Of a stretch of DNA of 64,000 nt, positions 11,376-23,890 are shown one piece after another. The notes below the pieces were generated by a model. It made no database searches. It was not told the DNA's origin and saw only the letters and a list, made by a program, of their open reading frames with translations. The stretch is from the NCBI GenBank assembly GCA_905250025.1, contig CAJNOJ010000088.1, positions 186,001-250,000 on the forward strand, in the 5' to 3' direction. Origin of the DNA: Adineta ricciae. Taxonomy: Eukaryota; Rotifera; Eurotatoria; Adinetida; Adinetidae. Made by a program: the position numbers and the translations under genes. Every line of letters begins with the position of its first letter. Position 1 is the first letter of the stretch.

Positions 11376-13334
11376 TCAACACTTAGGTTTTCTTTTTAGC
11401 ATCTTCGCATAACTTGAAAGTGTTCTATTCAATCGATGTGAATGCTTAAAAGGTGTTGATTGAACTGGAGCTGATGAAGTTGTCTGTAAATTATTTTCAG
11501 GTAGTAGCGCTAATGTGTTTTCGTAGTTAGCAATCGCGATCAACAACGACGGATGATTTTGTGGGAGCGAAAGTCGGCGGATGTTCACCGTTTTCTGAAA
11601 ATACTTTGCAGCATGATAATAGTCTTTCAAATTAATATAAACTCGTCCAATATTGGAATAGGTTATGGCCAGATCAGGATGTGTTGATGGAAGACGACTT
11701 AAATCAATCTGAAGACTTTTCTCGAGATGTTTTATAGCATCAACATATTCTCCTTGTTTTTTCAAAACCATACCAATGTTATTATAGAGTGACGCTAAGA
11801 TTCCTTCGTTGTTCGTATTTGTTTCCAATGCGTATTGGAAATATTGCAGTGCGTCATCAAGTTTACCTAGTCTATGAAAGATTGAACCAATGTTTGAGTA
11901 CGTATCAGCTAGCTGACCGGGTGAATATATTCTTTTGAGATAAAGTGACTCTTGAAAGTAGTTGAGTGCTTGTTCGAAGTTTTTCTTCTCGTTATAAACA
12001 CAACCCAATTGATGATAGAGAAAAGCTAATTGCTCATAATCGTCTTCGAAAGTCTTTTCCAGGAGATTTTCGTAGATTTGTTGTGCTTTATCATATTCAC
12101 CCATAGTTAATAACAATTTAGCTAGATTCTCCCATTGATTCGTTGTTGATTGTAAATCTTCGCGGAAATGTTTTGTCAACTGTTCAAGTTGAACATCGTC
12201 TTCGTTTGTAGTAAGTTTCAAATCAATTTGCCAGATTTTCGGCTCATCCTTCATCGGGCGAACGTCTTCCAGACGAAAAACTGTGTGCGTAGAAAAGAGA
12301 ATCTCCTTCTCCTGTCCTTTGAAGTAACTCAACTTGTTGATCGATCCATACGGATTGGAACTGTCCGAATATTTCCGATCGATCTTCATTCGAAAGAGAA
12401 TTCCACGAAGACCTGGTTTCATAATCGCACGACGAGCGAAATCCAAAGAAACTTCCTTGTCTAGACTAGTCGATAGAAAGTTTGGAAATGAAATCAAGCC
12501 ACCTTTGCATTGACATAAGCTCTCAAATTGACTGATTGACGTTCCTTGGCCTCGGTAGACAGTCATCGAATAATGATCTTGTGAAACATATAAACTCTGA
12601 ATTTGCTGATGAAGATCACGGATGAAAAACGCCATTTTGATCAGAATGTCGATATCACCCGTCCGAAGTGCTTTATTGAGCATTTCGTAAACGAAACAAT
12701 CTCTTGTGTACCACCAAATCGGTGAATGCTTTTCGTAATCTCTTTCGAAATCATCGAGAACCGGCAGTTGATTGAATTGCATTCGACAGTACTCAACAAA
12801 GTCTTTCTTCGCATTTTCATCGTATTCGATATTGATCAATGTTTCTTTCAATAGACGTGAATACATAAAACTTGGTTCTAGTTTATTATCACGTTGAATG
12901 TTATTGAGCAAATGAATTGGAGTTAAATCATTTTGACAATCACGTACGTCTTCTTTCAATTGACGGCAAAGTTCAGATATATCAGAGAAGATCTTCTCTC
13001 CGGATTTTGCATCGGAACGACCGAGGATATAGATCGAGTTAATGTAAGACAGATCACGAATATGTGGAAGGAAATCCTCGGCGAATGTGTCAGAAACAAT
13101 CAAGAAGACGATTTGATTGTTATGAACTTCATTTCGAAGGAAGACTTCGCAATGTGTCACATTGTTAAATGTTCGAATCGAAGGTAAAATTTGTTGAAGA
13201 TTCGGCAGAAGTTTAAAGGTACGATCGGAATCCTCATGAGTAAAAGTATTTAACCAGACGATATTTAAATCCTCCAATGGAGTCGTCGGATTTCCTATCG
13301 ATGATTTATTTTTCGATGTAGACCTGTTTCCCAT
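11376..13334 (-). CDS. Arginine-type mono-ADP-ribosyltransferase fused to TPR repeats
   Basis: This single exon of 652 residues belongs to the ART-TPR proteins typical of bdelloids. The R-S-E triad of NAD-dependent transferases is complete: Arg261 in VYRGQG, the Ser-Thr-Ser at 288-290 in FLSTS, and Glu342-x-Glu344 in GQEKEILF. The E-x-E form is the one linked to arginine as acceptor. Residues about 385-630 hold five or so tetratricopeptide repeats (LGCVYNEKKNFEQAL, IGSIFHRLGKLDDAL, IGMVLKKQGEYVDAI, IGRVYINLKDYYHAA), a likely partner-binding superhelix. The N terminus MGNRST fits an N-myristoylation signal (Gly2, Thr6), suggesting membrane tethering; no signal peptide is seen. Residues 20-130 resemble the small nucleotide-fold region often found ahead of this ART type. 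Target proteins are unknown. Lack of introns fits an acquired or retro-copied origin. Confidence 0.9.
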   Translation of the reverse strand: MGNRSTSKNKSSIGNPTTPLEDLNIVWLNTFTHEDSDRTFKLLPNLQQILPSIRTFNNVTHCEVFLRNEVHNNQIVFLIVSDTFAEDFLPHIRDLSYINSIYILGRSDAKSGEKIFSDISELCRQLKEDVRDCQNDLTPIHLLNNIQRDNKLEPSFMYSRLLKETLINIEYDENAKKDFVEYCRMQFNQLPVLDDFERDYEKHSPIWWYTRDCFVYEMLNKALRTGDIDILIKMAFFIRDLHQQIQSLYVSQDHYSMTVYRGQGTSISQFESLCQCKGGLISFPNFLSTSLDKEVSLDFARRAIMKPGLRGILFRMKIDRKYSDSSNPYGSINKLSYFKGQEKEILFSTHTVFRLEDVRPMKDEPKIWQIDLKLTTNEDDVQLEQLTKHFREDLQSTTNQWENLAKLLLTMGEYDKAQQIYENLLEKTFEDDYEQLAFLYHQLGCVYNEKKNFEQALNYFQESLYLKRIYSPGQLADTYSNIGSIFHRLGKLDDALQYFQYALETNTNNEGILASLYNNIGMVLKKQGEYVDAIKHLEKSLQIDLSRLPSTHPDLAITYSNIGRVYINLKDYYHAAKYFQKTVNIRRLSLPQNHPSLLIAIANYENTLALLPENNLQTTSSAPVQSTPFKHSHRLNRTLSSYAKMLKRKPKC

Positions 13335-13628
13335 TTAATTTTCGAGTACAAATGACGCGGTCGCGTATTAGAATTGTCATGAATCACTTTTTTTTTCTCT
13401 TTCCTTCTTCTTATGAAACAAATAACATTAACATCGTCAATTATACCTTTCGCAATCGCATATGTATCACTATTGAATCAAATAAAACTCGTGATTTATT
13501 GCCTGCATGAATTAACAAAGGAGAAAAAAGAAAAGCGAAAATTTGTTAGTCATACTAATACAAGGAGTTGGTAAAAAAAAATCACCCGTATGAGTTTCGA
13601 TGATGAAATAACATCAATGATATGACAG

Positions 13629-13679
13629 TCGGAATTCGAGGCGTCTCGATGATCGAGCTTTGACACACGAATTCGTCAT
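13629..13679 (-). promoter_or_regulatory. SECIS element (form II) of the TGR selenoprotein gene
   Basis: On the minus strand the element reads ATGA at 13679-13676, then 14 nt, an AAA bulge, a mini-hairpin (CTCGA-TCA-TCGAG), a returning strand, and CGA at 13631-13629. GAATTCG pairs perfectly with CGAATTC and GTGTC pairs with GACGC. An AA bulge below an extra apical stem defines form II. It sits about 86 nt after the in-frame TGA, within the usual permitted spacing, and would recruit SBP2 and the Sec elongation factor. Confidence 0.85.
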
Positions 13680-13732
13680 TAAGAAAACAAACAATATCAT
13701 TTCATGTTGATTTATATCAATCGAATGGAAAG

Positions 13733-13753
13733 CCCTGGTCTATATAGCCAGGG
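13733..13753 (-). promoter_or_regulatory. GC-rich hairpin just after the Sec/stop codons
   Basis: CCCTGG and CCAGGG pair around a 9 nt, itself partly palindromic, loop (CTATATAG). The hairpin begins about 11 nt downstream of the Sec TGA and 6 nt after the TAA stop, a place where selenocysteine redefinition elements lie in some genes. Its role is inferred only from position. Confidence 0.45.
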
Positions 13754-13758
13754 GAACT

Positions 13759-16604
<2,846 letters not shown>

Positions 16605-17602
16605 TTACATCCGTCAAGAAAATGTATAATTAAAGATTGTCAAAGACAATCGAAGTGGTAAGAAAGAAATGGATTATGCTCCGAACAGAATTTCAGTGAA
16701 ACCTATTCGTAAATCATATGAGCTCTGAGCGATAACAGAAGTGAGTTGCACATAGAGAGTAGTTATGAATAATTTTGAAAAGTAATCTACTGACGATGTG
16801 TTATTGGAGTATTTGACACATAGACGCGCTTCTTCTTTTTTTTAATTACAACAAAGCCTTGGGAATGATTAGAGTCAAAACAAGTTTCTTCCTTCTTGTT
16901 ATTGAAAAAGCAAAACACAACTGGGTGAAAATATCTTGTATTTATATCAAATTCACGTCAGCAGCAGCATACCGGATATAAACCAGGCACGAATAATTGC
17001 TTTTCAAACAAACATCCGATTCATCAGTCGTCAGATAGCAATACTTGTTGTTCTCTAAAATTTGAAATGCATGAGTCTAACCTATCTCAAGTTCTTCTTC
17101 ATAAACCAATTGAAATCGATTTGACAGTATGCATTGCCCTCTACTTGACATTTAATTTGAAAAAAAAATGTTTTTGGACTACCTGGTAAAATATGGATGT
17201 ACTAAAGTTCAAAATCTCAATTGCACTCTACCCATATGCACTCTTATTCAATGAAGTTAACTTTCTCTCTTTCTATTTCGATAAAACCTTTCATCAATTA
17301 GATTAACAGTCTTTCGTCGTTGAAGTATCATCGATCTACTCTTTCTATCTTTCCCACTGTCAAGAATTGATATGACAGATGCGAAAAAGTGACATTGCAT
17401 AATAGTTTCATCAACGCTCTTTCACTCGATCTATTGAGAAGTATTGTTGGTAAATAAACAACATGCGCAAACGACGTAGTTATTTCTTTTTTTTTTCGTT
17501 TCTCTTTCATTTTGTCAGCCAGTCGCAAAATAACGTTCTTTCGTTCCTGTTTTAGAGTTCGAAAATATCCATTCTGATTCCAAAGCCCAACCAGATACGA
17601 CG
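16605..17602. other. Intergenic region between divergent genes
   Basis: This is upstream sequence of TGR (-) and the first nuclear receptor (+), with several homopolymer A/T runs. No exon with convincing coding character was found. Confidence 0.5.
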
Positions 17603-19146
17603 ATGACGAATACGACTACAATGATCATCATTACCGCGGACGAAGACTTGATTGAAAAACTTGCGTCGAATACTACGACGAACACGAAAATTATTGATTT
17701 GGATAATGGTTATGTAACCAATAACGCGTTGCTAGAGCAGTTATGCGCACTTGTATGTATTACTTTGTCGTCCAATCACTTGAAGGTTTCTTTTTGTTAG
17801 AGTACAGATAATAACCAGACACATAAGCGTGCACTTGAATCTCCGAAAGAAAGCCGATCGAAACAACTGAAATCATTGAAAAAGTCCGAAACATTCGTCT
17901 GTGCTGTATGCGGTGATCGTGCGATTGGATACAATTATGATGTTGCGACCTGTGCATCGTGTAAAGTTTTCTTTCATCGAAATGCATTGCAATCTCGAGT
18001 TTGGTTTTGAACTTCGTATGAACATGAACGATGTTTGAAAATATTTTGTAGGACAAACTCAAATGCTTTACTAAACAAGGCCGATGTCCAGTATCTTGTG
18101 AAACACGTCGGAAATGTCCGCGATGTCGATTTGATCGTTGTTTCGCAGTTGGTATGCGGAAGGATTTCATTTTGAGTGAAGAAGAAAGACAACAACGAAA
18201 AGGGAAAGTCGAAGAAAGCCGACAGGTTACATTGAAACGTTCGTCCCCGTCAACTCCGGAACCACTCGATGAAATAGATCAGGTAAACTTATTCCATTTC
18301 ATATTCTAATAAAAGTCTATTCTGTTTCAGTTATTGGCAACTTTCCAAGACGACTTGTCTGATCAAATAGTTACTTCACAACAGATAAAAAATATTTTAT
18401 TCGATCCTTTATCTAATGAAGATTTTCAAGCAATCGAAAATGTCCGTTCGGCATTATTAGCAACATTTTTACCTGGACATAATCTTTGTTTCGGCACGGA
18501 TACGACGACTCGTGCATCGGCATTGATATCCTGGTCGAACTTCGCTCAAAAAGTCATTCTTCAGCACATTGAATTCTTCCGCAAAATTCCCGCTTTTGAA
18601 AACCTACACGACAATGATCGATTCATCTTGATCAAGTATAACTTCATGTCAATCATTCACTTATCAAAATCCTACTCTTACAATCCAGTGGGCGATTGTT
18701 GTGCATACGAAAATAACATTTTTTCCAACAAACTTCGCCAATTTTTCGATCTATGTGATGATACATGTGGTGTTCGACTTGAATGGATAAGTGTAATTCT
18801 TTCACTCGTAGAAATCACTTCCAAAGATCCGAGTATAATTGGTCTTCTTGCACTCATATTAATGTTCACTCAAGGCTTATCAATGGATGCTGATCAACCG
18901 ATGCTATCTGATTCTTTGGCGCTCAGTCGTGCTCGGACATATTATACGAAAATTCTGTGGAATTATCTCGCTCATAAATGTGGCGAAGGAGAAACTCACA
19001 AATACTTCACTCGTTTAGCACATACGATTGCTAAAATTCAAACAAGTGCAAAGAACTTTCGAAACCTTCTTCGTGTACAGTATTCCAAACCTGATGTTGT
19101 CAATCAAATGGCACCTTTGTTACAAACTGCTTTGCAAATCGCGTAG
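17603..19146 (+). CDS. Nuclear receptor, HR96/NR1J-like (tandem copy 1)
   Basis: This ligand-regulated transcription factor has exons 17603-17752, 17801-17998, 18052-18282 and 18331-19146, giving 464 residues. A short N-terminal region (MIIITADEDLIEKL) is shared with the neighbouring copy. The DNA-binding domain has two C4 fingers: CAVC...CASC, then a second finger ending CPRC. The P-box is CASCK rather than CEGCK, closest to the CESCK of HR96. The D-box loop between the fifth and sixth cysteines has six residues instead of the usual five. The text after the fingers (GMRKDFILSEEE) is the NR1J/vitamin-D-receptor-like T/A box. A helical ligand-binding domain fills residues about 200-464, with helix 3-5 sequence SWSNFAQ...HIEFFRKIPAFENL. 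HR96 members sense lipids and xenobiotics, but the ligand here is unknown. AATAAA lies at 19167-19172. Confidence 0.85.
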
Positions 19147-19533
19147 AATTGTATTATCTAAAACCCAATAAATCTTCGTTGTACATCTTATGTTTCATTT
19201 GGTATTTTTCTCCCTAACTACGAGCTGCTAAGAATAACCGGCATGTCCTGCATAGAGGTTAGCATTGCATCATTTTTCACTTGTCATGATGACGAAGAAA
19301 ATCAGACCGGCTGTAGAGGAAAGAGGAAAGAATGACGCATCGCTGTTTTTCTTCTTTTTTTCTCTTAGAGAAAATTATATTTTCATGTTTTTTTACCTTC
19401 ACAACTTTTTTTTCCTTTCCTTACTATCGTAGCTAATTTTAGTATGAAAAGAACTCAGAACTTTATGTGACACATATATATTCTTTTTAGAAAATGGAAA
19501 TATATTAAACGATAGAAAATAAAATTCGTCATT
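19147..19533. other. Spacer between the tandem nuclear receptors
   Basis: This holds the polyadenylation signal of copy 1 (19167-19172), T-rich tracts and the presumed promoter of copy 2. No gene is seen. Confidence 0.5.
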
Positions 19534-21142
19534 ATGTATCGAAAAGCAAATATGAACGGACAAACGAAAATGATCATTATTACGTCGGATGAAGATTTAA
19601 TTCGGCAATTAGCACTGCACAAACGCCCAGACACGCGTATTGTAGATCTAGATCGTCCAAATCAGCATCTCGCAGCGAATCCAAATGAGAACGATATGAT
19701 AGATTTGGCTTTTCTAGCAGAATTTTCCACACACGTTCGTATTGGATCATGTATTCCGTCAGATTTTACTATTTCGTTGCTTAGGATGCCAAGAGTGATC
19801 AAGTGTACAAACGAGCTCTGGATTCTGAACATGAAAGTCGTCCAAAGCAGGCTAGAGGTTCTCGAAAATCAGCAGATTTAATATGTGCGATTTGCGGCGA
19901 TCGAGCGGTTGGATTTAATTACGATGCTCTGTCATGCGCATCATGCAAAGCTTTCTTTCGTCGAAATGCTAATCAATCTCGAGTCAGTTGGAGAGAGCGT
20001 TCTTTCATCTTTTTGTTAATCTTTTTGGTTTACTTTTTAGGATAAATTACGTTGTTACACAAATCAAGGTCAATGTTCAGTGTCTCATGAAACTCATCGA
20101 AAGTGTCCTCGCTGTCGCTTGGATCGCTGTTTTGCAGTTGGAATGCGGAAGGATTTCATATTGAGCGAAGAAGAAAAACAACGACGTAAGAAACGTTTGG
20201 AAGAAAATCGAAGTGCTACAGAAAAACACAATTCGTCGCCGCCATCTATTCCAGCAAATGAAGAACCGCTCGATGATATCGATCGTGTAAGTCAATCGTA
20301 ATGAAAAATGAATAGTTGTAGAACAAACTTTGTCCGTTTAGTTATTGTTGAATTTAAACGAACCAAATAGTGAAGATTCAATTGGAATAGAAAGTCTTTT
20401 ATTTGATACCTTATCGATTGAAGACTGGATCGCCATCGAAAGTATCCGATCATCGTTCATAGCGACCTTTAAAAATATACATCAACCGTTTTGTACCGCC
20501 GAGGTATCTGATCGTGATTCGGCACTTGTTGCATGGTCGCATAATACTAGTCAGATGTCTCTACATTTTATCGAATTCTTCCGTCACATCGAGGAATTTG
20601 AAAATCTCTCCTGTTCCGACGATCGATTTCTCTTGATCAAATTCAATATTCTCTCAGTTTTCTCCGTATATAAATGTTATATACACGGAACAGAAGCTCT
20701 CAATTTCACCCCCGAACAAGAAGAGAAGCATCGACTATTTTTCGAATTATGTGGCGATACAGGTGATCTGATGAAGACATTCGTTGAAATAAAACTTACA
20801 CTTGTTCAATTAACAAATCAAGATCCAGCCGCCCTAGCACTTATTATGACCATTATACTTTTCACAGATCATTTAGCTGTGGACGAAAAACAACCCTCGC
20901 TAAATGATCCAATAGCTGTTGGTCGTGCACAAATCCATTACACAAAACTTCTTTGGAATTATGTCGCGAATAAACAAGGCGAAGCACAAGCGCATAAATT
21001 TTTTATTGACATGTTAGCCATTATGTTTCGTATTCAAACTTGTTCGAGAAAATTTAGAACTTTTTTCCGGAACCAATTAAGCGCATCCAATATTAGTGAC
21101 AAGATCGCACCTCTCATGCAGGCGGTCTTAAATATTTCGTAA
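19534..21142 (+). CDS. Nuclear receptor, HR96/NR1J-like (tandem copy 2)
   Basis: This is the paralogue of the preceding gene, with the same four-exon plan: 19534-19734, 19785-19982, 20041-20286 and 20342-21142 (481 residues). Introns 1 and 2 fall at equivalent residues in both copies, so the pair arose by tandem duplication. The zinc fingers read CAIC...CASC with P-box CASCKAFF, then a second finger with the same enlarged six-residue D-box loop (CYTNQGQC). The T/A-box GMRKDFILSEEEK matches copy 1. Ligand-binding domain helices are recognisable (SHNTSQMSLHFIEFFRHI), but many surface and pocket residues differ from copy 1, which suggests different ligands. The N-terminal MIIITSDEDLIRQL motif is retained and may be a conserved co-regulator contact; that is inference. 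Confidence 0.85.
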
Positions 21143-21491
21143 ATTACCTTTTAAACGAACAGACATAGCACCATATAATTTATTCTGTAGTTTTCTGTGT
21201 TGTATCTTATTTTTTCTAGTTGTTCGGTTAAAAAACTCTATTCAAGACACGCGTCATTCGAATTTCAAATCTGTAGATAGAAATTGTATCAATAGACAGA
21301 TAGTGGCGTGATCAATTTTTATTCTGTTCTGACAAAAAAGAAAAAAAAAGTACTAATCGGACATGTGTAAATAAAACAGAATACAATATTGTCCTTATCT
21401 CGTTTTTATCGTATATAAACCATGTGTCATAGACCACACGAGAAGAGAACGCAAGTCTTTGATATTTTTTTTTCGAAGTGAACTAGTGCAA
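21143..21491. other. Spacer upstream of the cyclase gene
   Basis: This holds the 3' end of nuclear receptor copy 2 and the promoter of the cyclase, including a TATA-like box at 21412-21419 and an A-rich tract at 21335-21349. There is no gene. Confidence 0.5.
21412..21419 (+). promoter_or_regulatory. TATA-like box of the cyclase gene
   Basis: TATATAAA lies 73 nt before the start ATG at 21492, a reasonable place for a core promoter with a short leader. It is a sequence match only. Confidence 0.4.
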
Positions 21492-23663
21492 ATGGCTTGG
21501 CGATTAATTTGTGATCGTGGACGGCAACTTTGGAGATATTTCCAAGACGAACCAGCAGTTTCAATTGACTACGACGAAGAGAATCCGAATTCATCGGATA
21601 AAATCTATCGTGAGTCAGCATTTAAACAAAATTACAAACCAGTCTATGCTGACGCCGATCAATATGATAAATTACGAATTCCAACATTTCAAGAAGAACT
21701 TTCAGCATCGGTCGTCAAAAGTATTCTAAATGCTGTTAACTACTATTCTGCATTACAAGTCGAAGACGGACATTGGGCTGGCGATTACGGTGGTCCCATG
21801 TTTTTATTACCCGGTGCTGTTATTACATCGTACGTAACTAACTTTCAATTTACTGAAGAACAAAAATATCAGTTGATTCGATACTTGTTTAACCATCAGT
21901 TGCCGAACGGTGGTTGGGGAACACACATTGAAAACAGATCGACTATGTTTGGAACAGTTTTGAATTATATATCGTTAAGATTATTAGGTGTGCCATTTAC
22001 TAACGAACGTTTACAGAAAGCGCATCATTTTATTCAATCGGAAGGCGGTGCAATGTATGCACCGAGCTGGGCAAAGTTTTGGCTATGTGTTCTCGGTGTA
22101 ATGCCATGGGAAGGTGTGAACTCTCTATTTCCTGAATTGTGGTTATTGCCTGAATGGCTACCCGTCCATCCATCTCGGTATTGGTGTCATTGTCGAATGG
22201 TTTATGTACCAATGAGTTATGTTTATGCCGAAAAAATCGTTGGAGAAATCACTCCGTTAGTGAGAGAATTACGAAAAGAATTGTATGTGGAAAAATACGA
22301 AAGTATCGACTTTACTAAGCATCGAAATTCGATTAGTGCATTGGATTTGTATTATCCTCAAACAGTGCTGTTAAAGATCTTGAATTTCTGTACGAATACA
22401 TATGAAACCGTGCATATTCGTCAGTTACGCGACAAGGCACGCGAATTTCTTATCAGTTACATTGAAGCCGAAGATGAACACACAAACTATGTCAATATCG
22501 GTCCAGTGAACAAATTCATTAACATGTTGTCCATCTGGTACGCAAAGGGACGAGACAGTAAACAATTTCATCAACATCTGGCTCGTGTTGACGACTATCT
22601 CTGGTTGAGTGAAGACGGAATGAAAATTCAAGGCTACAACGGCTCACAATTATGGGACACCGCCTTTTCTATCCAAGCTATCTTAGAAACGGGCTTAGGT
22701 CATTTATATAATAAATGTCTCAGTTCCGCTTATTACTATTTGGATATTAGTCAAGTGTTAGAAGATGTCAAAGATCATGTGAAATTCTATCGTCATATAT
22801 CGAAAGGTGGTTGGCCATTTTCAACTCGTGATCACGGCTGGCCTATCACAGATTGCACAGCTGAAGGTATTAAAGCGACGCTATTATTGCACGAGCAAAT
22901 GTCAATTAGTCCACATCGAATTTCATCGGATCGATTAGAAGATGCAGTGAATTTTCTTTTAAGTATACAAAATAAAGATGGTGGATGGGCAACATATGAA
23001 CTGCAACGTTCAACTGCTTGGATAGAATTATTAAATCCAGCGGAAGTTTTTCAAGGAATTATGGTGGATTATTCGTACACGGAATGTACATCTGCTTGTG
23101 TTCAAGCACTTTGGAAGTTTCGTGAACAAAGTTATTTCGCCAACCATCGACGAAAAGAAATCGATGGCGCTATTCAACGTGGAATCGAATTCATCAAAGG
23201 CAAACAACGGCCAGATGGTAGTTGGTATGGCAGTTGGGCGGTATGTTTCACTTACGGAACATGGTTTGCTATCGAAGCTTTAATTACTGTTGGAGAATCT
23301 CCAAAATCGAAATCTATTCAAAGTGCGGTGCAATTTCTACTTTCAAAGCAGAATGCCGACGGTGGTTGGGGTGAATCCTATTTAAGTTGCGTACATAAAA
23401 CATATGTCCCGCATAAACATTCGCAGGTAGTGAATACGGCATGGGCAGTTCTATCGTTAATATTGGCTAAAGCTGATGCCAGTGCTATTCGTCGCGGTGT
23501 ACAATTTCTCCTGAAAAAACAATGCGCGAATGGAGATTGGAATCAAGAAGCAATCAGCGGTGTCTTCAATGGCAACTGTATGATTAGTTATACGAACTAT
23601 CGAAATATTTTTCCAATTTGGGCATTGGGTAGATATATAAAATATGAATGTAATCATTCATAA
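21492..23663 (+). CDS. Oxidosqualene cyclase, cycloartenol-synthase type
   Basis: This is a single-exon enzyme of 723 residues that folds 2,3-oxidosqualene into a tetracyclic sterol precursor. The catalytic acid motif DCTAE (Asp454) is the eukaryotic type, not the DxDD of squalene-hopene cyclases. Other active-site residues line up with lanosterol synthase: His233 in WCHCR, Tyr502 in ATYE and Cys532 in YTECTSA. At the three positions that separate product types it has Tyr382 (GYNGSQLWD), His448 (DHGWP) and Ile452 (ITDCTAE), as in cycloartenol synthases; lanosterol synthases carry Thr, Cys/Gln and Val. Five QW repeats are visible (NGGWGTH, DGGWATY, DGSWYGSW, DGGWGES, NGDWNQE). The start ATG lies 73 nt after a TATA-like box. 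No intron interrupts it, unlike its housekeeping neighbours. It probably sits on the ER membrane. AATAAA lies at 23725-23730. A plant, protist or bacterial donor is possible. Confidence 0.93.
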   Translation: MAWRLICDRGRQLWRYFQDEPAVSIDYDEENPNSSDKIYRESAFKQNYKPVYADADQYDKLRIPTFQEELSASVVKSILNAVNYYSALQVEDGHWAGDYGGPMFLLPGAVITSYVTNFQFTEEQKYQLIRYLFNHQLPNGGWGTHIENRSTMFGTVLNYISLRLLGVPFTNERLQKAHHFIQSEGGAMYAPSWAKFWLCVLGVMPWEGVNSLFPELWLLPEWLPVHPSRYWCHCRMVYVPMSYVYAEKIVGEITPLVRELRKELYVEKYESIDFTKHRNSISALDLYYPQTVLLKILNFCTNTYETVHIRQLRDKAREFLISYIEAEDEHTNYVNIGPVNKFINMLSIWYAKGRDSKQFHQHLARVDDYLWLSEDGMKIQGYNGSQLWDTAFSIQAILETGLGHLYNKCLSSAYYYLDISQVLEDVKDHVKFYRHISKGGWPFSTRDHGWPITDCTAEGIKATLLLHEQMSISPHRISSDRLEDAVNFLLSIQNKDGGWATYELQRSTAWIELLNPAEVFQGIMVDYSYTECTSACVQALWKFREQSYFANHRRKEIDGAIQRGIEFIKGKQRPDGSWYGSWAVCFTYGTWFAIEALITVGESPKSKSIQSAVQFLLSKQNADGGWGESYLSCVHKTYVPHKHSQVVNTAWAVLSLILAKADASAIRRGVQFLLKKQCANGDWNQEAISGVFNGNCMISYTNYRNIFPIWALGRYIKYECNHS

Positions 23664-23890
23664 CTAGTTCTGTTCTTTTCTTTTGTTGATTTTCGCGTTT
23701 TGTTCTGTTTCTACTATTGAGATAAATAAAATGACTCATAGATATCACCTTTATGGTATGATCTTGTATCTAGAAAGAATGCATCCAATCAGTGCACATC
23801 GCACGTATATCATCAGATGTTTGACAAGACACATTTATCGTTTTTGTTAAATAAGAATGCAATTCCTTCTTTTCACACATCATATACATT

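Noticed and set aside
21492..23663. Cyclase as a bacterial squalene-hopene cyclase
   Set aside because: The acid motif is DCTAE, not DxDD, and the WCHCR and ECTSA motifs belong to oxidosqualene cyclases.
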